DNA of 64,000 bases from Tateyamaria omphalii (GCF_001969365.1 NZ_CP019313.1:1-64000); one strand, 5' to 3'; positions 53,917-63,445 are shown, counted from the stretch's first letter. Notes: a model not told the origin generated them from the sequence alone. Numbers and translations are program-made.

Positions 53917-55761
53917 TCAGAGTGCTCCAATCCTGGCCTCGATCTGCGCCAGCAACGATTTGTATTCGGGCGTCCCATCCGCCGCATAGTGGAAGTTCTT
54001 AAACAGCCCCGTGGTTTCCGTGAACCACGCCCGGATCGCACCCTTGTCCTCCAGCGCCATCGGCGCATCGACAATCTGCTGCATCACCTTGAACACAAGC
54101 TGCTGCCGCGCCAGCGGCGCACAACTGTCCACCTCATCGAACGCATCCTGCTGCAGAAAGATCATGTCGACAAACAGCGCCTTCTGATAGGTCACATAAT
54201 CCTCAAGCGTCACGCCCTCTTCGCCCGTGACCTTCATCATCTGGCTGATCTGCTCGCCCCGCTCCAGCAGGCCCTGCAGCGCCTTCACTTTGCCGGTCCA
54301 GCCCGGTTCGATATGGCGGTCATACCAGTCGGCCATCTGATCCAGATAGCGCGACCAGGACAGCAGCGGGTCCACCGCCGGATAGAACCGCTTGTACGCC
54401 CGCTCCGACGACAGGCCCAGAAAGCACTTCACCGTCGACAAAGTCGCCTGCGTCACCGGCTCGTCAAAGTTCCCGCCCGCAGGCGACACCGTCCCGATCA
54501 TGGTCAGACTGCCGCTGTCACCCTCCACGCCCTCGATCACCCCGGCCCGTTCATAAAGCCCCTTGATCGCGCTTTCGAGGTAGGCGGGAAACCCCTCCTC
54601 GCCGGGGATCTCCTCAAGCCGCCCGCTCGTCTCTCGCATGGCTTGCGCCCAGCGGGACGTACTGTCGGCAATCAGCAGCACATCCAGACCCATCTGGCGG
54701 TAATACTCCCCCAGCGTGATGCCGGTGAAAATCGACGCCTCCCGCGCGGCCACGGGCATCGACGACGTGTTGCAGATGATGATCGTGCGATCCATCAGGC
54801 TGCCGCCAGAGGTCGGGTCGGTCATCTCCGGATACTCCGTGATGGTCTCCACCACCTCGCCCGCCCGCTCGCCACAGGCCACAATGATCACGATATCCAC
54901 CTGCGCATTGCGCGCGATCAGGTTCTGCAGCACGGTCTTGCCCGCGCCAAAGGGGCCGGGAATGCACGCCGTCCCACCCCGCGCGATGGGAAAGAACGTG
55001 TCGATCAGCCGCTGCGACGTCAGCACAGGCGTGTCGGGAAACGTCCGCCGCACCGCCCCGGACTTCAGCAGATCCCCCGCCATGGGCCGCCGCACCGGCC
55101 AGCGCTGCGACAGCGGGATCACATGTTCCTCCCCCCCGTCCGAGGTCAGGCGCGCGACCGGATCGTTGACGGTCACGGCCCCCTTCTGCACCCAATTCAC
55201 GGTGTATGTGCCCGTCCAGTTGAACGGCAGCATGATCCTGTGCGCAAACCGCCCCTCCGGCACCGTGCCGATGGTCTGTCCGGCGGTCACTTTGTCCCCC
55301 AGCTTCACCGACGGGGTAAACGACCATTTCGCCGCCCGGTCCAGCGAATCCACATCCGCCCCGCGCGGCAGAAAGATGCCATAGGCATTGGCCACCTGCT
55401 TCAGCGGCGCCTGCAACCCGTCATAGACCTGGCCCAAGAGCCCCGGCCCCAGCGTCACGGACAGCAATTGCCCGCTCTGCACCACCGGATCGCCCACGGC
55501 GACGCCTTGCGTGCTCTCGTACACCTGCGCATCGGCGGTATTGCCCCGCACGCGCAGGATCTCGGCCTTCAACCGCTCCTGCCGACCGCCCGCGGCCAGA
55601 CGGCTGGGCAGAACAAACACCATCTCGTTCTTGACCAGGGCGCCGGGCGTTCCGTCGGGCCTGTCCAGCGCCTCGATCTGCACCAACCCCTCCTGCACCG
55701 CGACAATGCGGGCGGTCGCGACCTCGTCCTCGGGACTAAGGGCCATGTCGGCAACGCTCAT
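53917..55761 (-). CDS. atpA: V-type ATPase catalytic subunit A
   Basis: A 614-residue catalytic subunit. The nucleotide P-loop is GPFGAGKTVLQN, with CIPGPF before it and IIVACGERAGEVVETI after it; the long non-homologous insert typical of V-type A subunits (residues 120-190) is present. SRWAQAMRETSGRLEEIPGEEGFPAYL and EGDSGSLTMIGTVSPAGGNFDEPV are strongly conserved. It is the last gene of the operon and its start overlaps the stop of the DUF2764 gene (ATGA). Together with subunit B it forms the hexameric head. Proton or sodium pumping direction cannot be read from this subunit. Confidence 0.95.
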   Translation of the reverse strand: MSVADMALSPEDEVATARIVAVQEGLVQIEALDRPDGTPGALVKNEMVFVLPSRLAAGGRQERLKAEILRVRGNTADAQVYESTQGVAVGDPVVQSGQLLSVTLGPGLLGQVYDGLQAPLKQVANAYGIFLPRGADVDSLDRAAKWSFTPSVKLGDKVTAGQTIGTVPEGRFAHRIMLPFNWTGTYTVNWVQKGAVTVNDPVARLTSDGGEEHVIPLSQRWPVRRPMAGDLLKSGAVRRTFPDTPVLTSQRLIDTFFPIARGGTACIPGPFGAGKTVLQNLIARNAQVDIVIIVACGERAGEVVETITEYPEMTDPTSGGSLMDRTIIICNTSSMPVAAREASIFTGITLGEYYRQMGLDVLLIADSTSRWAQAMRETSGRLEEIPGEEGFPAYLESAIKGLYERAGVIEGVEGDSGSLTMIGTVSPAGGNFDEPVTQATLSTVKCFLGLSSERAYKRFYPAVDPLLSWSRYLDQMADWYDRHIEPGWTGKVKALQGLLERGEQISQMMKVTGEEGVTLEDYVTYQKALFVDMIFLQQDAFDEVDSCAPLARQQLVFKVMQQIVDAPMALEDKGAIRAWFTETTGLFKNFHYAADGTPEYKSLLAQIEARIGAL

Positions 55762-56449
55762 GCGCGGGCTCCTTCGGCTTGCAAATGGGGAAACTGCCGC
55801 AGCGCGCTTTCGGTCAGTTCGGTAAAGCGCTGTGCGGCGGCCACGCTGTCGGCCTTGGCCCAGCGGTCAAAGATGTTCCACTTCAGCACGTAAATCACCA
55901 CCGCCTCGAAATCGAAATGATGCCGCCCCGCATGGCGCTGCAGCTGGCGAAAGGTGACGTCCAGCAAATGACGCTGCAGCCCCAGCGGATCACCCGCCTC
56001 CAAAAGCTGACCGGCCCGCCGCAACCACGGCATCGACCGCTCAAGGCCAAAGGCAGGGTCGCGCCAATGCGCGGCGATCTGAGAGGTCCAGACGCCATAG
56101 CCCCAATCCCCTCGGGCGCCCCTGCCCCACCGTGCCGCATCCGCAACGCGGCCACGGCGGTGCGCAGCTCCATCCGCTCATCAACAATGCGGCGTAACGT
56201 GCGGTTCGGCAGATCGGCCATCACCGCCTTGGCCCGGCCCACAAGCGTGCGCAAATCCGACGCACGATCATAAGCCGACCAACTGAGCAGCCCCTCGATG
56301 CGCGCCAAAATCTGCGCGTCCCGCGCGGTCAACGCCGACAAACGCCGCTCCAACCGCAACCGCGACAGCGGTGGACGCTTCGCCACGAACAGCCGCTCCG
56401 AACTCGGCAGGCTCGCAACCAGCGCGACATAGGCATCAGGATCAGACAT
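55758..56449 (-). pseudogene. DUF2764 V-ATPase-associated subunit, frameshifted
   Basis: A DUF2764 protein of about 230 residues if one base is restored. The N-terminal frame (from 56449) has YVALVASLPSSERLFVAKRPPLSR and ALTARDAQILARIEGLLSW, typical of the family. The C-terminal part lies in another frame: GDWGYGVWTSQIAAHWRDP, then PWLRRAGQLLEAGDPLGLQ and DFEAVVIYVLKWNIFDRW. The switch occurs near 56107-56120 in a run of C/G (ggcgcccctgcccc). In Chlamydia and Bacteroidetes V-ATPase operons a DUF2764 gene sits between atpE and atpA, exactly as here, and is thought to replace subunit C. The gene seems otherwise intact, so an indel error is likely. Confidence 0.78.
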
Positions 56450-56451
56450 GG

Positions 56452-57132
56452 CTACTTGATCACCCCTTCCAGCACGGCGCGAAAGCGCGGTTGCAAATGC
56501 TGCATCAGCAGCGCGGCAATGGCCTGATCCGACAGATCCAGCGCCACACCATCGTCCCCCGCCCGCGCGCGGATACCGCCATGCAGATCACTCGCGGCAT
56601 AGAGCGTCACGCCCGCCTTCAACTTCTCCTGCGCCAGCCCCAGAACATATTTGGTCAACGCCCCCGACTGGATGTCATCGGCATTGGCGGTGATGGCCTC
56701 CGGCCCCACCACCTCGGCAGGCAGGATCACACTGGCGCCCTCCCCCACCGACGCGGCCTGCCCGGCCCGGCCCACCAGCTCCAGCACCATCCGGCGCAAC
56801 ATCTCGGGGTCGGACATCTCGGCACTGACCATGCGCTGCACATCCTGCTCGAACTGGGCCATTAGGGTCGATTTCATGGTCAGAACGGCATCGCGCATCG
56901 CCGTGTTCAACGCCTCCTCGCCTGCCCGTGCATACCGGTCGGCGGCCCGCTTCGCCTCCGCCCGCGTCCTGTCGGCGGCGTCTTCGGCATCGGCCACAAT
57001 CCGCGCCGCCTCCGCCTGCGCATCGGCCACCAAACGCTCGGCTTCGGCTGTCCCGGCTGCAACGCCGTCATGGCGCAGCCGCGCGATCAACGCATCGACC
57101 CCCTTGGCCGTCTCCTGCTCCGCCGCCATCAC
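56452..57132 (-). CDS. atpE: V-type ATPase subunit E (peripheral stalk)
   Basis: A 226-residue peripheral-stalk subunit. The N-terminal 90 residues form a long charged helix (LVADAQAEAARIVADAEDAADRTRAEAKRAADRYA), followed by a globular end with PAEVVGPEAITANADDIQSGA and LHGGIRARAGDDGVALDLSDQAI. The latter glycine-rich strand is conserved in E subunits. The start overlaps the subunit K stop; the second Met at 57129 is equally possible. Gene order I-K-E-DUF2764-A supports the call. Confidence 0.88.
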   Translation of the reverse strand: MMAAEQETAKGVDALIARLRHDGVAAGTAEAERLVADAQAEAARIVADAEDAADRTRAEAKRAADRYARAGEEALNTAMRDAVLTMKSTLMAQFEQDVQRMVSAEMSDPEMLRRMVLELVGRAGQAASVGEGASVILPAEVVGPEAITANADDIQSGALTKYVLGLAQEKLKAGVTLYAASDLHGGIRARAGDDGVALDLSDQAIAALLMQHLQPRFRAVLEGVIK

Positions 57133-57572
57133 GCAATCCCCGCGCTGATCACCAGGGCAAAGACAAAGGCAAAGACGCCAAACCCCTCGATGATGGCCGC
57201 AGGGGCAAGGGCCAGACCAAAGATCTCGGGCTTTTCCTTCGACGCATTGATCGCCGCGGCACAGGCGCGCCCCTGCCAGATCCCGCAGTAGAGCAGCGCA
57301 ATGCCCGCCAGCAGCCCCACACCAAACAGGCCCCCCGCATTCTCCACCGTCACCTCGCGGTTCAGCGTGAACATGATGACAATGCCATAGATCACAAAGG
57401 TCGACGGAAAGGCCGAGATGCCGACAAACCGGCCATAGCCGCCCTCGGTCTCAAGCATCGCGCCAATGCTCGCCTGCCCCGCAATCGAACACCCGATGGA
57501 ACTGGCCACGGCCCCCAGGGCCATGGGGGCGAAAATGCCCACCCACCCCAGTGCGAGTACGAACTCCGTCAT
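57129..57572 (-). CDS. ntpK: V-type ATPase subunit K (membrane rotor)
   Basis: A 147-residue double-hairpin proteolipid with four membrane helices. The ion-binding Glu is in the second hairpin (PAAIIEGFGVFAF). The first hairpin has PSTFVIYGIVIMF without a carboxylate, the normal V-type pattern. The Gln that follows Pro-x-Thr in sodium-binding NtpK (from memory) appears as Phe here, a weak hint of proton rather than sodium coupling. AAGGAGG precedes the ATG at 57572, and the start overlaps the subunit I stop. The open frame above the start is part of subunit I. Confidence 0.9.
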   Translation of the reverse strand: MTEFVLALGWVGIFAPMALGAVASSIGCSIAGQASIGAMLETEGGYGRFVGISAFPSTFVIYGIVIMFTLNREVTVENAGGLFGVGLLAGIALLYCGIWQGRACAAAINASKEKPEIFGLALAPAAIIEGFGVFAFVFALVISAGIA

Positions 57573-59362
57573 TCCTGAACCTCCTTGCGGGCAAACGCGC
57601 GAAAGACGACGCCTTCCTCGGGCAGACCCCATTTGTAAAACTCGATGAAGTTAAGCCGCAGGCCGTGGACCACCCCGCTCATCATGGCGAGGGCAAAGTT
57701 CAGCACGTGACCGATGATGAAAATCAGCAGTCCGCCCAGCAGGGCAAGGCCAGACCCCGACGCCATCACATCCGCCGCCAGCCCGTTGAACGTGATCGCC
57801 AGCGACGCCGACGCCAGCCCAAGCGCAAAGAGGCGCATATAGGACAGCACATCACCAAACATACCCATCAGCCCGGCGGCCCCCTTGAGCGCATCAAATC
57901 CGCGCCAAAGCCAGTCGGTGGGCTGCGTGACAGGCCGGTCACTGGCAAACCACATGACCAGAAGCACCCCCAGCACCATCAGCGCCCCGCCCACGCTGCG
58001 GGGCGCCCCCTCAAGCCCGCCGATCCACAGCGTCGCCCCACCAATCAGCAGCGCGATCCACCCCAGATTGCCAAACCGGCTGCGCGTCGCCTTCGCGGCA
58101 AAGGCCATCGCATTGGCAAAGCAGATGTGCAGCACCCCGATCAGGATCGACAGGGTCATCATCGTGTCAAAATCGTTCAGATCCAGAAATGCAAAGCCGC
58201 CCAGCACGCCCTGCTCGGGTGGACCAAAGCCGAAATAGCTGCCGACGATCACACCAAAGGCCACCGTCGCCGCCGCCAGATACAGGCCCATCCGCCGCCA
58301 CGCGCGTAGCGCAGCGGTGGCCCCCAACCGGCGCCAAAATACCAGCACAAGCAGCCCCACAACGATGCCATAGCCCGCATCCGCCACGATCATGGCAAAG
58401 AACAGGGCAAAGGACAGCATCAGCATCCGCGTCGGATCCCAGGCCCCATAATGCGGGGTCTGGTAAAAGGTCGCCAGATCCACACCCGCACCGGCGTCAT
58501 CCGGCTGGACCAGCAAGGTGGGTGGCGTGTCCCCCTGCCCCGGCGCCTCGATCAACACGGCCAGACCCAGATCGGCACAGGTCTGTTCCACCTCGGGCAC
58601 CCGCGCCTCGGGCACCCAGCCCTGCACCGCAAACAGGTCCGGATCGCGCAAGGCCTGCGTGTCGGCAAAGGCACGCTCGGCCAACGTCTCCGCCTCCGAC
58701 AACTTGCCGCGCAGCAGGGTCAGATACCGCGTCAGCGCCATCCGCTCCCCCAGCAGGGTCTCGATCTCGATCTCGGCCGTCTCCAGCTCCGCCTCAAGCA
58801 CACGGCCCGGCTTCGACCCCAGATGCACACGCGGCACGGGCAGCAGATCAACGGGTGGCTCCTCCGGACTCAGCACAACGACAAACAGGTGCCGCGTGTC
58901 CTGACCGACAATCTCCCACGGCAGGTCCACCATTTGCAGCGCCGCGCGGTGCTTCACCGGCAATTGCCAGAACCACAGCCGCTGCCCGGCCAGGCTCTCC
59001 AGCGGCGGAAACTCGAAATCCCCCCACGGCTCCATACGCGCCAACCGATTGGCCAGCGCATCCCGCCGGTCCCGCGCCGCGCGCAACCGGTCCTTCAGCG
59101 CCAGCACATCAACCACAAAACCCTGCACGTCGAACGCGGGATCGCTGCGCACCTGCCGCCGCGGCCCCGGCACCACAGCCAGAAAGCGCAGCGCCTTATA
59201 GGCATCCTCCGCCTCCCGGCTCACCCGCTTCTCCGCCCGCGTCTCGACCGGCGCCAGCGGCAGCAGGTGCATCACGCCCAGATCCTGCAACCGCGTCAGC
59301 GCCGCATCCTGCGCCGCCACAGGCCCGACAAGGCTCAGCTTTTTCAGGGGCGCGATGCTCAT
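57569..59362 (-). CDS. ntpI: V-type ATPase subunit I (membrane stator, a-subunit homologue)
   Basis: A 597-residue stator. The N-terminal half is soluble and helical, and residues from about 320 form seven or eight membrane helices. The conserved arginine helix is GDVLSYMRLFALGLASASLAI, which carries the essential Arg. ALFFAMIVADAGYGIVVGLL and the C-terminal LRLNFIEFYKW are further family marks. It would provide the two ion half-channels for the K rotor. Start overlaps the subunit D stop. Length is at the low end for I subunits. Confidence 0.92.
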   Translation of the reverse strand: MSIAPLKKLSLVGPVAAQDAALTRLQDLGVMHLLPLAPVETRAEKRVSREAEDAYKALRFLAVVPGPRRQVRSDPAFDVQGFVVDVLALKDRLRAARDRRDALANRLARMEPWGDFEFPPLESLAGQRLWFWQLPVKHRAALQMVDLPWEIVGQDTRHLFVVVLSPEEPPVDLLPVPRVHLGSKPGRVLEAELETAEIEIETLLGERMALTRYLTLLRGKLSEAETLAERAFADTQALRDPDLFAVQGWVPEARVPEVEQTCADLGLAVLIEAPGQGDTPPTLLVQPDDAGAGVDLATFYQTPHYGAWDPTRMLMLSFALFFAMIVADAGYGIVVGLLVLVFWRRLGATAALRAWRRMGLYLAAATVAFGVIVGSYFGFGPPEQGVLGGFAFLDLNDFDTMMTLSILIGVLHICFANAMAFAAKATRSRFGNLGWIALLIGGATLWIGGLEGAPRSVGGALMVLGVLLVMWFASDRPVTQPTDWLWRGFDALKGAAGLMGMFGDVLSYMRLFALGLASASLAITFNGLAADVMASGSGLALLGGLLIFIIGHVLNFALAMMSGVVHGLRLNFIEFYKWGLPEEGVVFRAFARKEVQE

Positions 59363-59955
59363 GCCGCCCCCCGCTTGCGCTTGGCGATCTTCGACCGGGT
59401 GACGGCGCTCGTCTGCTCGTCGCTCAGGTAGATACGGATCTTCTTGATGTTGGCGCGGGCGGTCGGGATCAGCACCTTGTCAAACAGGTTCAGCCGCTGG
59501 GTCACGGTCTTCACGGCCCCATCCAGCACCTCGACCCGCTGCCGCGCCACCTGGACCCGCAGCCGCGCCGTCAGCATGTCGTGCAACAGGTGCGTCACAT
59601 GATCGACCCAATGGGGCAGAACCATGGGCGAATAGGGGCGCACCGTCACCTCGATCCGGTCAAGGACCGGCAGGCAGGTGCCCACCACGTTCTCCTCGGC
59701 CAGATGGTAATCGGTCAACTCCACCAACCCGCCCAGATCAATGTCGCGATTGCTCAGCATCGGCACATCGCGGCCCACCTGTGCGGCCAGCCGATCCACC
59801 TCCGCCTGCAACGCCGCGACCTCTGCCACCGCCTTCGCGCGCTCCGCCATCAACTGCTGGCGCTTCAGATCCAGCGAAGGCAAAAACCGCTCGTAGCTGC
59901 GCAACTGCGCCGCCTCGCGGGCCAGCGACGATTTATTCAGCTGCAACCGCGCCAT
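59359..59955 (-). CDS. atpD: V-type ATPase subunit D (central stalk)
   Basis: A 198-residue subunit that forms the long central coiled coil. [38 protein letters not shown] is the start of the antiparallel coiled coil, and [29 protein letters not shown] near the end is the conserved second helix. It starts inside the subunit B end (22-base overlap) and its stop overlaps the subunit I start. No subunit F gene, its usual partner, is visible next to it. Confidence 0.9.
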   Translation of the reverse strand: MARLQLNKSSLAREAAQLRSYERFLPSLDLKRQQLMAERAKAVAEVAALQAEVDRLAAQVGRDVPMLSNRDIDLGGLVELTDYHLAEENVVGTCLPVLDRIEVTVRPYSPMVLPHWVDHVTHLLHDMLTARLRVQVARQRVEVLDGAVKTVTQRLNLFDKVLIPTARANIKKIRIYLSDEQTSAVTRSKIAKRKRGAA

Positions 59956-61294
59956 GCGACCCCTTGGGGAAATACGTGTCGATCAGGGTCTGCTTCATCA
60001 GCAACTGTTCGGGGGCAAAGCACTCGGCCAAGGTCTGCCAGCACAGATCCAGCGCCTCCTCCAGCGGGATGGACACGTTGATGTCCATGAACCGCGCCCG
60101 GAACAGGTCACCGAACTTCAAAACCTGCCGGTCATAGTCCGACAATTCAAAGGCCATCGCCTGTTTCTGGGCCGCATCCCGCGCCTCGGAGTAAAACCGG
60201 ATCATCGTGTTCATGATCTGGCCGTGATCCTCGCGCGTGGTCTTGCCCACCACGTTCTGTTTCAGGCGGGACAGGCTGCCAAACGGGTCGATCACGCCGG
60301 AATGCAGATAGAACTGCCCCTCGGTGATGTAGCCGGTGTTGTCGGGCACCGGATGGGTGACATCATTGCCGGGCATGGTCGTCGCAGCCAGAATGGTGAC
60401 CGACCCACCCTTGGCATAGTCACACGCCTTCTCATACCGCCGCGCCAACTCGCTATAGAGGTCGCCCATATAGCCGCGCTGCGACGGCACACGCTCCTGA
60501 CTGATGCCAACCTCCTTCATCGCATCGGCATAGGCGGTCATGTCGGTCAGCAGGACCAGCACGCGCTTGCCCTCCTCCACCGCGAACTTCTCGGCCACGG
60601 CCAGGGCCAGATCGGGCACCAGCAACCGCTCGACCAGCGGATCGGACGCCTGATTGACGAACATGACCGTGCGCGAAAACACCCCCGCATCCTCGAACGA
60701 CTGCCGGAAGGTGTGGAAGTCGTCAAAGATCAGGCCCATGCCGCCAAACACGACCACATCCGCATCCGCCTGAATGCCGATGCGGGCCAGAAACGGGTTA
60801 TAGGGCTCGCCCGACACGGAAAAGATCGGAATCTTCTGGCTTTCGACCAGCGAATTGAACACGTCGATCATCGGCACATCGGTGCGGATCATGCGCTTGG
60901 GCACGATCCGCTCGGCCGGGTTCACCGACGGCCCGCCAATGTCATAGCGCGGCTCACCGCTCAGATCGGGGCCGCCATCCACCGGCGCCCCTGCCCCGTC
61001 AAAGACACGGCCCAGAATGTTGCCGGAATAAGGCACCTGCATCGGATGACCCAGAAACGTCGCACTCGCCCCGGTCGAAATCCCCTTGGTCCCCGAAAAC
61101 ACCTGCAAGGTGACGGTATCGCGCGCAATCCGAATGACTTGCGCCAACGAAGACGCCCCATCGACACTTTTCACCACCGCCAAATCGCCATAGCGCACCA
61201 CGCTGCCCGCGTCCGCACCCTCGGGCACGCGAACCTTCAGCGTGTCGCCGACAATCTCCAGCACCTGCGAATAGCGGATCAGCTCACGTACCAT
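59933..61294 (-). CDS. atpB: V-type ATPase subunit B (regulatory)
   Basis: A 453-residue non-catalytic head subunit. It lacks a P-loop, as expected, and carries [81 protein letters not shown] and [16 protein letters not shown]. Its start overlaps the upstream carbamate-kinase-like stop by 11 bases, showing tight coupling. The length and all motifs are normal. Confidence 0.95.
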   Translation of the reverse strand: MVRELIRYSQVLEIVGDTLKVRVPEGADAGSVVRYGDLAVVKSVDGASSLAQVIRIARDTVTLQVFSGTKGISTGASATFLGHPMQVPYSGNILGRVFDGAGAPVDGGPDLSGEPRYDIGGPSVNPAERIVPKRMIRTDVPMIDVFNSLVESQKIPIFSVSGEPYNPFLARIGIQADADVVVFGGMGLIFDDFHTFRQSFEDAGVFSRTVMFVNQASDPLVERLLVPDLALAVAEKFAVEEGKRVLVLLTDMTAYADAMKEVGISQERVPSQRGYMGDLYSELARRYEKACDYAKGGSVTILAATTMPGNDVTHPVPDNTGYITEGQFYLHSGVIDPFGSLSRLKQNVVGKTTREDHGQIMNTMIRFYSEARDAAQKQAMAFELSDYDRQVLKFGDLFRARFMDINVSIPLEEALDLCWQTLAECFAPEQLLMKQTLIDTYFPKGSHGAVAAE

Positions 61295-62258
61295 GGCGCA
61301 CCTGCTGTCCCGTCGCCGCGCCGTGCAGGGGTGCGGCCTCGTGAAAGGTGATGCCGGTCACGTCCGGCGAAATCACCGTGCCCCCCTCCCCCGCCACCAT
61401 CGCGCTCAGGTCAGACACCGCGCCGATGGCCGCCACCTTGCCTGTGGCGCGCACGAACTGACAGGCGGCGGCGACCTTGATGCCCATGGTCCCTGCCGCA
61501 AACCCATGCCGTTCCAGCGCCTCGGGCGACGCCGTCCTGACCGCGCGCTGATCGGCAGTGCCCCAGTCCAGAAACACGGCACCCACATCGGTGGCGGCAA
61601 TGAACATATCGGCGCCGACCTCCCGCGCCAAAAGCTCGGCGGCAAAATCGCGATCGACAACCGCCTCGACCGCCACCAGATCGCCCGCATCATTGTAGGC
61701 GGTGGGAACGCCCCCGCCGCCTGCACAGATAACAAGCGTGCCCTGTTCGACCAGCCACTGCAGGGGGCGCTTCTGAAAAATACGGCGCGGGCGCAGGGCG
61801 GCAACGGCACGGCGCCACCCTGCCCCATCGGCGCGCATCTCCCACCCTGTCCGGGCAACGATGCGCTCCGCCTCCGCCCGGTCATGGACAGGGCCGACAC
61901 AACAGGTCGGCTCGTCAAAGGCCGGGTCATCCAGATCCACCTCAATCATGGGGATCAGGGTCGCAATCGGCGTATCAAACGGCAGCCAATTGCCCAATTC
62001 CTGCTCAAGCATATAGCCCGTCAGGCTCTCGGTCTGCGCGCCCAGCACATCCCGCGGAAGGGCCCCGCCGTGCTCAGCCTGCAGCGCCAGAACACCGGCC
62101 TGCGGCCCGTCTCCATGGGCGACGATCAACTGATGCTCCAACGCGATCCGGGCCAGCGCCTTGGCGGCACAGACCAAATTGGCCCGCTGATCGTCCGCAC
62201 CCAGATCACGCTCCGCACCCAAAAGGGCGGTTCCGCCCAAAGCCGTTACAATACGCAT
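61284..62258 (-). CDS. Divergent carbamate kinase-like protein
   Basis: A 324-residue amino-acid-kinase-fold protein with the overall carbamate kinase (ArcC) pattern: [67 protein letters not shown] and [17 protein letters not shown]. Several near-invariant residues differ. The usual GGNAL is GGTAL, HGNGPQ is HGDGPQ, the DKD of the active site is DRD and GPKV is GIKV (family motifs from memory). The ATG at 62258 fits homology; the longer frame to 62291 is intergenic. It is the first gene of the V-ATPase operon. Carbamate kinase would make ATP from carbamoyl phosphate, but the substitutions leave activity doubtful. Confidence 0.75.
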   Translation of the reverse strand: MRIVTALGGTALLGAERDLGADDQRANLVCAAKALARIALEHQLIVAHGDGPQAGVLALQAEHGGALPRDVLGAQTESLTGYMLEQELGNWLPFDTPIATLIPMIEVDLDDPAFDEPTCCVGPVHDRAEAERIVARTGWEMRADGAGWRRAVAALRPRRIFQKRPLQWLVEQGTLVICAGGGGVPTAYNDAGDLVAVEAVVDRDFAAELLAREVGADMFIAATDVGAVFLDWGTADQRAVRTASPEALERHGFAAGTMGIKVAAACQFVRATGKVAAIGAVSDLSAMVAGEGGTVISPDVTGITFHEAAPLHGAATGQQVRHGT

Positions 62259-62879
62259 CCTCAGCGGCCCCCTGCCCCACACATATTGCATCGCAAGGCA
62301 CCGATACGCCCGCCACGCCCCGTGCGGGCAGCGCGCGGCAGCGGCGGCACAGTCAGTGCAAACAGCATGGTATGACCCGCTTTCGGACGCTGCATCTTTC
62401 CCACGTCAATGGCCTGTCGGGCATGCGCGGCACCGCACATGCTGGCGCGCACTCTAGGCATGGGGGACCGGGGCGAATTGACCTGCGTCAACTCCCTGCG
62501 CGTTCCGCTCAAACTTGCCGCTGCGTCACCTTACGGCCCAGGCGGAGTGCTGCCAGCGGTTGCAAAAGACAGCACGGGTTCAGACGCCCTGGCGGAGACC
62601 CAGATCGCAGCCCACCTGCCTTCAGATCACTGTCAGGATCGGACCCAAGCCCAAAGCGCCGGCCCAACAAGACGCCCCTCCCGGCGGGCCGGTCCTGGAC
62701 CGGTTGTGTGTCGGGTTTGCGGGACTTTGCTGCCGTTTGCTGCAAACGCACCAATGTCTGGATTAGAAAATTCCAAGAAGCGAATGGGTGTGTTCGGAAC
62801 GCGCTTGTGGGTGTGGTGACGTGTAGCCATTATCGGCTGCACTAAGATGAATTAGAAACAACACGTATGAAGGTAGAAT
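62259..62879. other. Gene-free stretch between V-ATPase operon and the replication end
   Basis: 621 bases without a supported gene. Composition changes from GC-rich to AT-rich after about 62750. It should contain the promoter of the leftward carbamate kinase-V-ATPase operon. Short frames here do not resemble any family and overlap each other on both strands. Confidence 0.5.
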
Positions 62880-63209
62880 ATGGCAAAGAAGGCCGCGAGA
62901 TTAAGCGATATGGTGTCGTCGTTCGGAGAAACCACACTGCATTGCCCTGCTTGTGACGGGTTTTACCTCCACCAAGGGCGCACTGAAGTTTTCAATCGGG
63001 GTGAGGATGAGAACGAGGGAACGCACGTCGTCATTGAAGGTGATAATGTTCAGACCAACCGCGATCTAGCGGGCAATCCGAGCAGTCGCCGTCACGGTCT
63101 AACTATTCATTTCACCTGTGAAAACTGCCCTGCCGAAGTGCAAATGCACGTCTATCAACACAAAGGAAACACGTTTGTAGGCATGGAATATCAGGACGGC
63201 GAAGCATGA
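62880..63209 (+). CDS. Small zinc-ribbon-like protein, hypothetical
   Basis: A 109-residue protein with two CxxC pairs, HCPACDGFYLHQG near residue 20-33 and TCENCPAEVQMHVYQHK near residue 78-95, that could bind one zinc. The middle region GTHVVIEGDNVQTNRD is polar. It is in an AT-richer segment than the V-ATPase genes and has no recognised homologue. The stop overlaps the start of the next small gene (ATGA), so the pair is coupled. AAGGTAGAAT precedes the start, a plausible ribosome-binding site. Location next to the origin suggests a plasmid or phage-derived accessory gene. Confidence 0.6.
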   Translation: MAKKAARLSDMVSSFGETTLHCPACDGFYLHQGRTEVFNRGEDENEGTHVVIEGDNVQTNRDLAGNPSSRRHGLTIHFTCENCPAEVQMHVYQHKGNTFVGMEYQDGEA

Positions 63210-63445
63210 ATAAAGTCTGCCCTGCTGGAGATTGTTCGGGTGGAACCGTCGGTCGTCAAAGCGATATGAGCGAAGGTATGCTTGAGAAACTTCCCAAGGA
63301 GCATAGAGACGCTGTCGGGAGGCCGAAGCGTTGCTCATATTGTGGGTGCGTCTACGACGGCGCTACCAAGCAGATTTTTGGTTTCTATGATAACTATAAC
63401 TTGGGCCAAGGCTGGAAACCTAGCCGACACATTTCGGAATCTTAG
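63206..63445 (+). CDS. Small cysteine-pair protein, hypothetical
   Basis: A 79-residue protein that starts NKVCPAGDCSGG and has RCSYCGCVYDGATKQIFGFYDNY near its middle. The CxxC and CPAGDC motifs suggest a metal site. It is translationally coupled to the preceding gene. No family was recognised. It may work with its neighbour as one zinc-binding unit. Codon use and AT content resemble the neighbour rather than the rest of the window. Confidence 0.55.
   Translation: MNKVCPAGDCSGGTVGRQSDMSEGMLEKLPKEHRDAVGRPKRCSYCGCVYDGATKQIFGFYDNYNLGQGWKPSRHISES

Noticed and set aside
53989..55893. Long open frame (about 630 codons) on the plus strand opposite V-ATPase subunit A
   Set aside because: It is antisense to a strongly conserved gene, is rich in His/Arg/Pro/Gln, and matches no family; high GC content keeps such frames open.
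58189..60081. Long plus-strand frame opposite V-ATPase subunits I and D
   Set aside because: Pro/Ala/Arg-rich, low complexity, with no domain; clearly a shadow of the real genes.
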